Assembly (NCBI GenBank): GCA_041488095.1
Contig: JBGPOP010000062.1
Location: forward strand, 1 to 14,887
Source: DASYPQ01 sp041488095
GTDB taxonomy: Bacteria > Planctomycetota > UBA1135 > GCA-002686595
Direction of reading: 5' to 3'
Length of the DNA: 14,887 bases
Each line of letters starts with the position of its first letter. Within the stretch, counting starts at the first letter, position 1. Shown one piece after another: positions 1-5,076 of the stretch. The notes beneath the pieces were generated by a model. It was given only the letters and a program-made list of their open reading frames with translations. It was not told the DNA's origin and did not search any database. The position numbers were made by a program, and so were the translations under genes.

Positions 1-162
1 AGTCTGGGTGGAGAAGGTGTGACGGCACTCCAGGCACACAAAGCGCTGGACGGTTCTGCCGTCGCAGGTCCGGCGGAAGTGGCCTTTGAAACACCACCGG
101 TGATGGCCCGAAGAATGCGAGGGGCAGTCGGGGCGAGGGCAGCGAGGAGGCTGGAAGCGCAC
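1..162 (-). CDS. N-terminal part of zinc-ribbon, transposase-like protein (cut by left edge)
   Basis: The minus strand reads 54 codons from a GTG at 162 to the window edge with no stop. The sequence has a Cys4 zinc-ribbon layout: C8-P-R-P-D-C13 near the start, then R-x-x-D-G-R-x-V-Q-R-F, then C43-L-E-C46 and F-S-T-Q-T. This 'CPxPxC ... DGR.VQRF.C..C...FS.QT' pattern is what I know from N-terminal zinc ribbons of planctomycete transposase-like proteins; that assignment is from memory. GTG 162 is chosen because AAAGGA (169-174) lies six bases upstream. The frame stays open back to a stop at 298-300 but has no ATG, and the residues before V1 (Pro/Gly-rich) do not look like protein. The catalytic part would lie left of the window. 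It could instead be a cellular zinc-ribbon DNA-binding protein. Confidence 0.6.
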   Translation of the reverse strand, partial: MRFQPPRCPRPDCPSHSSGHHRWCFKGHFRRTCDGRTVQRFVCLECRHTFSTQT

Positions 163-168
163 TGGAGG

Positions 169-174
169 TCCTTT
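169..174 (-). promoter_or_regulatory. Ribosome binding site deciding the GTG start at 162
   Basis: AAAGGA on the minus strand, six bases before the GTG. This frame has no ATG, so this site is the main argument for the start of the zinc-ribbon gene. Confidence 0.5.
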
Positions 175-248
175 CTCCCCGGGCGAGGCCGGGGTGCTGT
201 TCCCCGGCGCGACTGGATGAACCCCCTCCGGTTTCAGCACAAAGCCCG

Positions 249-291
249 AAAAACCCCCTCTAGCGTCAGCATCCCTGGACAGCCGTGGGGG
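249..291 (-). terminator. Possible weak terminator after the SGNH gene
   Basis: On minus, twelve bases past the TGA at 303, CCCCC (291-287) can pair with GGGGG (258-254), followed directly by TTTTT (253-249). The loop is 28 nt and the stem only 5 bp, so the stability is doubtful. The position just past a stop codon and the T-run are the only support. The rest of 163-302 shows nothing else. Confidence 0.25.
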
Positions 292-302
292 CCAGATTCA
301 AC

Positions 303-1394
303 TCAGTGCTCGCGCGACGGTGGCACGCATCCGGCCTCGATCAGGGCCGCGTAGAGGGCCTCGGCGGTGACCTCGTTGCCTCGGATCGAGAGGTGATGCG
401 GGTTGAGGGGCACGTCCGGAGCACGCTTCTCCTCGTCGACGAAGGTCTGGGTCAGGGAGAGCGCGGGGATGCCCAGGCGGTGCGCCTGGGCGAGAGCCAG
501 CCGGTCGATCTTCTCCCAGTACGTGCCGAGGTGCTTGTCCAGCCTCTCGGGGAAGATCAGGAGGAACGGCTTGGCCCCGCGCGCCGTGGTCTCGTCCCTG
601 AAGCGCGCCAGGATGCCTGCCAGCAGCTTGACGGAGTCCTGGTTCTCGTCGAGCTCGCGGCGTTGCCGGGAACGCTGCAACGTGCTCGAGATCTTCGTTG
701 CGAGATGGCTGTAGTCCCAGCCGCCGATCGATCGTCGGCCCGTGCGGTACAGGTCGAGCAGCTCGTCGGGGGGCAGGAGCGTTCCTGCGGCGAGCCGCAC
801 GCCTCCGTCACCGACGAGCTCGAACTTCGGCTTGAGATAGCTGTGGAAGCTGCACAGATTGCGGAAGAAATCGCGCACGAAGAAGCCCAGGACGACGACG
901 TCCGGATCGTATCGGGCCCCGAGGGTCTCGAAGGCAAGGAGCGCCTGATCCGTGCCGTAGCCGCAGACGCCGAGGTTCAGCACTTCCCAGCCGGGGAGGT
1001 GCTCTCGTCGCAGGATCTCGCCCCAGGTGTTCTCGTTGGACACGGTCCATCCGAAGGTGTAGCTGTCGCCGATGAGGAGCATGCGCGGCACGCCCGGCGA
1101 GCGCGCCGTCTCGAACTCCTGATCCGCGCGCAGTCCGGCCGAGTTCGTGCGGATGTCCTCGCGCCGGAGGGACGGAGCCGTCACGTGGCCGAGCGTGGGG
1201 TGGAATACGGTGACGTGGTCGGATTTGTCGACGCCCGCCAGGTGATCGAGAACCCACTGCCACTCCAGCTCGATGGACTCGTCGAGCTGAGGGGGGGCCT
1301 CTCGTTCGACCGCCTCGTGCACGCGGAGCAGGATCTCTCCCGCGAGCAGGGTCGCGATCAGCGCGAAACCCGAGACGGCCAGTCGCTTGCGCAT
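303..1394 (-). CDS. SGNH/GDSL-hydrolase-like protein with N-terminal membrane anchor
   Basis: A 363-residue protein from the ATG at 1394. An upstream in-frame ATG at 1457 would add 21 residues, but the shorter form puts the basic stretch M-R-K-R directly before a hydrophobic segment (about residues 6-24), as expected for a signal anchor, so I prefer it. Block I of the SGNH fold is L-I-G-D-S-Y-T-F-G (G109-D110-S111, Ser nucleophile). Block II is N-L-G-V-C-G-Y-G-T (about 140-148). A region like block III is F-F-V-R-D-F-F-R-N (about 171-179). Block V is N331-P-H-H334-L-S-x-x-G. In most family members the last block reads D-x-x-H; here an Asn stands at the Asp position. The likely role is an esterase or acetylhydrolase-like enzyme facing the periplasm, substrate unknown. 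The gene stands alone, divergent from the GIY-YIG gene (123 bp between starts). Confidence 0.85.
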   Translation of the reverse strand: MRKRLAVSGFALIATLLAGEILLRVHEAVEREAPPQLDESIELEWQWVLDHLAGVDKSDHVTVFHPTLGHVTAPSLRREDIRTNSAGLRADQEFETARSPGVPRMLLIGDSYTFGWTVSNENTWGEILRREHLPGWEVLNLGVCGYGTDQALLAFETLGARYDPDVVVLGFFVRDFFRNLCSFHSYLKPKFELVGDGGVRLAAGTLLPPDELLDLYRTGRRSIGGWDYSHLATKISSTLQRSRQRRELDENQDSVKLLAGILARFRDETTARGAKPFLLIFPERLDKHLGTYWEKIDRLALAQAHRLGIPALSLTQTFVDEEKRAPDVPLNPHHLSIRGNEVTAEALYAALIEAGCVPPSREH

Positions 1395-1517
1395 GTTCTT
1401 GGGCCCTGCCGCGCGCACTGCTGCGAGGAAGCTACCCCCAAGGCTCGGTGCGATCAATGCAGCCGTCGAGGAGCATCTGGCGCTCCCGGCCTCAGCCTTG
1501 CATCCTCAAGATCCTGG

Positions 1518-1814
1518 ATGGACGACTGGTTCGTGTACCTGATCCGCGCGGCCAGAGGCGTGATCTACACCGGCATCACCATCGATGTCGATCGCCGACT
1601 GCACGAGCACAGTGCGGGGCGCGGCGCGAAGTGCTTGCGCGGGCGCGGACCGCTGGTGATCGTCTACCGGCGCAAGCTCGGGAACCGGAGTCTTGCCCTG
1701 AGCGTGGAGCGCCGTCTCAAGCGTCTGACCAAGACCGAGAAGGAGGCCCTAGTGCGCGCGGCACCGTCACGGCGGAGATTGCTGCGGATTCTCGGGCCCG
1801 TCCAGCGATCATGA
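1518..1814 (+). CDS. GIY-YIG nuclease superfamily protein (YhbQ/UPF0213-like)
   Basis: A 98-residue protein, normal length for the single-domain GIY-YIG group. The motif is F-V-Y-L-I-R-(6)-I-Y-T-G-I-T near the N-terminus (V-Y-L and Y-T-G in place of GIY and YIG), followed by D-R-R-L-x-E-H with the family Arg/His (about 25-31), K38, and a Glu at about 64 in S-V-E-R-R-L-K, the metal-binding position of the fold. The Arg/Lys-rich C-terminus is common in this group. The frame is open for a long way upstream but composition there is unlike protein and it lies opposite the SGNH gene, so M at 1518 is the sensible start; its ribosome site is weak. Its stop overlaps the start of the next gene (ATGA, 1811-1814), so the two are probably translated together. 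Biological role of small GIY-YIG proteins is not settled; DNA repair is a guess. Confidence 0.88.
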   Translation: MDDWFVYLIRAARGVIYTGITIDVDRRLHEHSAGRGAKCLRGRGPLVIVYRRKLGNRSLALSVERRLKRLTKTEKEALVRAAPSRRRLLRILGPVQRS

Positions 1815-1999
1815 GCGTGGAAGACGAGGCCCGCTACGCCTGTCCCTCGTGCGGCGAAGAGGTCGTCGTGCCCGTCGACGCGAGCGCGGGGGACGAGCAG
1901 GAGTACGTCGAGGACTGCCCGGTCTGCTGTTCGCCGGTGATGCTGCAAGTGCGCGTCAAACCGGATGGCGAGATCACGGTCGTCGCGCGTTCCGAGTGA
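1811..1999 (+). CDS. CPXCG-motif cysteine-rich zinc-ribbon protein
   Basis: A 62-residue protein with two Cys pairs: Y-A-C11-P-S-C14-G and D-C36-P-V-C39-C40, separated by an acidic linker, then a short beta-rich tail ending in V-V-A-R-S-E. This fits the small 'cysteine-rich CPXCG' family of proteobacteria and planctomycetes, predicted to bind one zinc; no function is established. The start is fixed by the ATGA overlap with the GIY-YIG gene. The stop lies 34 bp from the convergent stop of the selenoprotein gene. Confidence 0.85.
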   Translation: MSVEDEARYACPSCGEEVVVPVDASAGDEQEYVEDCPVCCSPVMLQVRVKPDGEITVVARSE

Positions 2000-2007
2000 T
2001 CGCGCGG

Positions 2008-2027
2008 CGGGCGTGGCCCTTCGCCCG
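2008..2027. terminator. Hairpin between convergent genes
   Basis: CGGGCG (2008-2013) pairs perfectly with CGCCCG (2022-2027) around an 8-nt loop, centred in the 34-bp gap between two convergent stop codons (1999 and 2034). There is no T-run on either side, so it is a terminator only by position. High-GC genomes often show such U-less hairpins. Confidence 0.4.
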
Positions 2028-2033
2028 TCGGCC

Positions 2034-2996
2034 TCAGCGCGTGGCTGCCTTGCGCTTGGCGATCGTGACCAACGCCTCGTCCGCCTCCTTGGAGGCGTAC
2101 TTGCCCTTGAGGTCGCCGACCATCTTCTTGAGGTCGGAGACCGCCTTCTCGTAATCGAGCCGCTTGCCCAGCTTCTGCTCGAGGATCGCGCGGATCTTCT
2201 TCTGCGCGGCGATCACCGGCGGTGCGTCCTTGTTCGCCGTGATCTCGGCGAGGGCCTTCTCTGCCTCGGGCGCCTCGGGCAGGCCCGTCAGATCCTTCTT
2301 GAGGGCGGTGGCGGCCTCCAGGGCCGTCAGATAGTCGGCATCCTTGAGCGCGCTCTTCATGTTGGCGACGCGCCCGCTGATCAGGCCCTGGATCGCGCGC
2401 TTGAGGTCGGCTCCGCTCTCGTTGTCGGGGACCTTCGCAGCTTCGGCCAGCGCCACCGCGAGGTTGTGCTTGGCGAGCGCGGTGCGGACCGCCGTCGCGC
2501 TGCCGGGGAATTCGAAGAGGGGCTTGGGCAGGGATCCACTCAGGGCCTTCTCGATGGTCGCCTCACTGAGCTCGCCGGGGTGTCCGTCCCACACGATCTT
2601 GCCCTGCGGATCGATGAGGAAGGCGTGCGGGATTCCGGCGACGCCGAGCCGGCCGCCCACCTTGCCCGTCTTGTCGTAGGCGTAGGCGTACATGACGTGC
2701 TTGGTCTTGACCCAGCTCTCGGTGTCCTTGTTGTCCTCCTCCGTGATCCCGAGGATGGTGAGCCCTTTCTCGCCGTACTTCTGCTGAAGCTCGTTGAGGT
2801 GCGCAACTGCACCCCCACAGGGGTTTCACCAGAAGGCGAAGAACTCGATCAGGACGGCTCTGCCAGCGAAGTCATCGAACGACTTCGCCTTGGTCTGACC
2901 GAAGTCGGTGAGCTCGATTTGTGGAAGCTGGCCACCGGCGTAGGCGCACGGGACGAGAAGCGCGAGCGCCGCAATCAACAGGCTGCGACCTTTCAT
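2034..2996 (-). CDS. Exported TlpA-like thioredoxin, predicted selenoprotein (UGA = Sec57, UxxC active site)
   Basis: Read through one in-frame TGA (2826-2828), the gene gives 320 residues. ATG 2996 has AGGAGG ten bases upstream (3007-3012). Residues 1-20 form a signal peptide (M-K-G-R-S then a hydrophobic run ending A-Y-A). The thioredoxin/AhpC-TSA fold spans about 25-165: A-V-L-I-E-F-F-A-F-W, then U57-N-P-C60 where relatives have CxxC, then H-L-N-E-L-x-x-K-Y, and the cis-Pro loop G-I-P-H-A-F-L-I-D-P-x-G-K-I-V-W-D-G-H-P typical of planctomycete TlpA proteins. From about 170 to 320 there is a helical, Ala/Lys/Glu-rich extension I do not recognise. TGA falls exactly on the first active-site Cys, the frame is conserved on both sides, and a SECIS-like hairpin follows. 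A point mutation or sequencing error (TGC/TGT to TGA) would also give this, but would not explain the hairpin. Likely role: extracytoplasmic thiol-disulfide exchange. A normal caller would split it at 2826. Confidence 0.85.
2798..2828 (-). promoter_or_regulatory. Bacterial SECIS element with its UGA codon
   Basis: On minus, TGA (2828-2826) is followed by 12 nt and then the perfect stem GGTGC (2813-2809) / GCACC (2802-2798) with loop AGTTGC. The loop G lies 19 nt after the UGA. From memory, the E. coli fdhF SECIS has TTGCAGG...GCACC in the same register, so the T-G-C-A-G and GCACC positions coincide. Bacterial SECIS elements lie inside the coding sequence just past the UGA and recruit SelB. 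A competing CCCC/GGGG pairing (about 2823-2812) is possible. Confidence 0.72.
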
Positions 2997-3252
2997 GACG
3001 GGATGCCCTCCTGGGCGGAAGAGCGAGGCTGAGACCGGGCAAGATTCTAGCGCGTCGGCCGATCCTCCGCCCTGTTCCGCACGTGCCGGCATGGCCACGG
3101 AGCAGGCCCGCGCGTAATCCCTGTGTTCGTATCCGGATCGGGAACGGGGTCGAGCGCCCTCTACCGCAAGGTCGTCGCTTCGTGAGAGCTTCCACGAACG
3201 CCGGCCAACTCGGCCGTCGCGAGAGTACCGATCCATCGGATGTGCGCGGGCC

Positions 3253-3287
3253 GCGGAAGGTGGTCGAGGACCTCCGCGCCCCCTTTT
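3253..3287 (+). terminator. Terminator-like hairpin with T-run, no gene upstream
   Basis: GCGGA-A-GGT (3253-3261) pairs with ACCTCCGC (3270-3277) with one bulged A and an 8-nt loop, followed by GCCCCC and TTTT (3284-3287). On plus it looks like an intrinsic terminator, yet no plus-strand gene ends nearby. It may end an unseen short transcript or be chance. Confidence 0.3.
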
Positions 3288-3309
3288 GTTCCAGAGATCC
3301 TCCCAGGGT

Positions 3310-3360
3310 CCATCGGTTCGAACCGGTGGACTTCAGGGCGCAGCCGCCTCGCGAGGCGGC
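3310..3360. repeat. Two adjacent palindromes
   Basis: 3310-3329 is CCATCGGTTCGAACCGGTGG, self-complementary over all 10 pairs except one T-G wobble. 3343-3360 is GCCGCCTCGCGAGGCGGC, an exact 18-bp palindrome. They are 13 bp apart. They could be binding sites for a dimeric regulator; no protein is implied by the sequence. Confidence 0.5.
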
Positions 3361-3552
3361 GGGAGCGCACGGACCCAAGGCCGGCATCAGCCACGTCCGT
3401 GGGAAGGGCGCCGCGGAGGCATGTGTACCCGTGCTCGTTCGCATGGATGTCCCATGGGCATGCCGTGAGTATGATCCTCCCTCTCCAAGGAGTGCTCGGA
3501 GTCCGAGCCTCAAGTCCGCGATGGTGTCCCGCGAAGAGACAGGGGCGACGCT

Positions 3553-4920
3553 GTGATCCAGCTGACCTGGCCGTTCAAGGTCTTTGCGCTCGTCGCAGGT
3601 TCAGCGGGATCGATCTCGAGCGCCCTCGTGCAGGCTTCCGGGGATCCTCACCCTCCGTCCGCGAAGCATGACGATCCGCTCTCGGGGCTGATCGAGCGTT
3701 CGAACGCTCTCCGCTCGTTCGTCGCCGAGTATCACGCCATGTCCAAGGGGGAGGATGCCGGGAAGATCCGGATCGTGTTCAGCGCTCCCGATCGGATGAG
3801 GATCCGGATAGACAGCCACGACAGCATCATGGAGTTGGTGTGCAAGGACGCGAGGATGTACGTGCGCACTCCCGATGACCACGGAGGTGTGCAAACCGGG
3901 AGCTGCGACGTTGATGTGATCCCCACTTCGGTTCTTGAGAGGATCGGGAACAGCGTCCACGCCGCGTTTCCCAAAGCCGATGTCAATGCCCTGCAGGGGG
4001 ATCCCTCACCCTTCGTCCAGTTCATCGTGGGAACCGAGAAGGAGTCCGACAAGCCGACGTTCACCTTCAGCGCCGGCATGGCTAGGCACGTTGACGCCAT
4101 CCTCCAATGGCTTCCTACGATCCAGCGCAACGGAAAGCTCGTCGAGGAGAAGGAGAACGCTCTGGTCTTCGACCTCCAACGAGGCGTCCGGATCTCGCTC
4201 CGCAAGGACTCAGGCTTCATCGAGCGTGTCCAGTCCACCTGGAACGGCGATGAGAGATGCCCCTTGGAGCTGATTCACCTGGAGACGGACGGCTCCATCG
4301 ACCCCGCCGAATTCAGGCCGCCCGAGAACGATCCTGGCGCGAAGGATATCTCGGAGGCGGTGAAGGATCTGATGCTCGTGACTCTGTCGGCTTCCACGAA
4401 GGGCACCGTCCTGGCGGCGGTACACCAATCGTTCGGGAACTCTGGCCCGGTCTGGGATGCGGAGGCCAAGTCCGCTCTGCGTGGCGTCCTGCGAGTGTTC
4501 CACACCGAGATGCTTTCTTTGCAGCTCAAGGACTGGAAAGAGAAGAACGAGTCGCATATCGACGAGTTCTGTCGCTGGCTCCAGGCCTCACGATTGGCGG
4601 CTGGCAAAGACGATCCAACCGAAGAGGACCGACTCGAGAGCAAGGTCACGGAGCGGGTGGATGCTCTCCGAGACCACCTTGATCGGGCCCGGGATTCCTA
4701 CCTCTCCCAGGTCGCCGCGCAAGGTGACGCCTGGGACGAGGATCCTTTCTGGAAGGACGCCAAGGACCTCGATCGCGATTCGGCGGAGGCTGCGTTCCTC
4801 GAAGAGGTCCAAGAGCCCTTGCTCGCACGCTTCGAAGAGAAGCTCGGACTGGCCCGTGAGGGGAAGCTCGATCCTCCCGTCGAGAAGGACAAGTCCATCC
4901 GATCTGACCGTCTCCCTTGA
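3553..4920 (+). CDS. LolA-like (outer-membrane lipoprotein carrier fold) exported protein with helical C-terminus
   Basis: A 455-residue protein starting at GTG 3553; the frame is open back to 3472 but has no other start codon, and AGGGG lies seven bases before the GTG. The N-terminus (about 9-28) is hydrophobic with one Lys before it, a modest signal peptide. Residues about 45-260 resemble LolA/LolB-like proteins: L-R-S-F-V-A-E-Y-H-A-M then strands such as K-I-R-I-V-F-S-A-P-D-R-M-R-I-R-I, and later A-L-V-F-D-L-Q-R-G-V-R-I-S-L. Two Cys pairs may occur (C97, C118). Residues about 270-455 are helical and acidic, ending in a charged tail. It likely sits in the periplasm and binds a lipid or hydrophobic ligand, but the family call rests on general pattern only. 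Codon use looks less GC-rich than in the neighbours, which hints at a different origin. It is followed by a 9-bp inverted repeat. Confidence 0.75.
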   Translation: MIQLTWPFKVFALVAGSAGSISSALVQASGDPHPPSAKHDDPLSGLIERSNALRSFVAEYHAMSKGEDAGKIRIVFSAPDRMRIRIDSHDSIMELVCKDARMYVRTPDDHGGVQTGSCDVDVIPTSVLERIGNSVHAAFPKADVNALQGDPSPFVQFIVGTEKESDKPTFTFSAGMARHVDAILQWLPTIQRNGKLVEEKENALVFDLQRGVRISLRKDSGFIERVQSTWNGDERCPLELIHLETDGSIDPAEFRPPENDPGAKDISEAVKDLMLVTLSASTKGTVLAAVHQSFGNSGPVWDAEAKSALRGVLRVFHTEMLSLQLKDWKEKNESHIDEFCRWLQASRLAAGKDDPTEEDRLESKVTERVDALRDHLDRARDSYLSQVAAQGDAWDEDPFWKDAKDLDRDSAEAAFLEEVQEPLLARFEEKLGLAREGKLDPPVEKDKSIRSDRLP

Positions 4921-4930
4921 TCCTGAACGG

Positions 4931-4973
4931 CCTCGTCCCGGCGCAGCGTCCGCGCGGGCGCGCGGGGACGAGG
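4931..4973 (+). terminator. Long-stem inverted repeat after the LolA-like gene
   Basis: CCTCGTCCC (4931-4939) pairs perfectly with GGGACGAGG (4965-4973). The 25-nt loop is itself GC-rich. It starts eleven bases past the stop at 4920. There is no T-run, so this is a Rho-independent terminator only in the loose sense; it also lies about 100 bp before gene A and could be regulatory. Confidence 0.45.
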
Positions 4974-5061
4974 TTGACTGCCACATCCCCAGGCAGGGGT
5001 GCGCATTCGAGGCCTCCCGCTTAGACTCGGGGGCCGCCCAGCGATGGGTCGCAGGGCGGAG

Positions 5062-5067
5062 AGGAGG
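5062..5067 (+). promoter_or_regulatory. Ribosome binding site deciding the start of gene A
   Basis: AGGAGG nine bases before ATG 5077. The frame is open further upstream (GTG 4999), but this site and the signal peptide beginning at 5077 fix the start. Confidence 0.75.
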
Positions 5068-5076
5068 GATAACGAG

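Larger units (their letters stand above)
2997..3552. other. About 550 bp without a convincing gene
   Basis: This stretch lies between the divergent starts of the selenoprotein gene (minus) and the LolA-like gene (plus). All reading frames here have composition unlike neighbouring proteins (Arg/Pro/Ser-rich, no motif). It holds three inverted repeats within about 110 bp (3253-3360), listed separately, and the selenoprotein ribosome site (3007-3012). Promoters for both genes must lie here but I cannot point to clear -35/-10 boxes. Confidence 0.5.

Noticed and set aside
2826..2828. In-frame TGA as a nonsense mutation making the thioredoxin a pseudogene
   Set aside because: The TGA replaces exactly the catalytic Cys codon, the rest of the frame is intact, and a SECIS-like stem follows at the right distance. 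Kept only as the alternative to test.
3310..3329. GGTTCGAACC as the T-arm of a tRNA
   Set aside because: The stem and loop lengths do not fit a T-arm, and no matching acceptor, D or anticodon arms are found around it.
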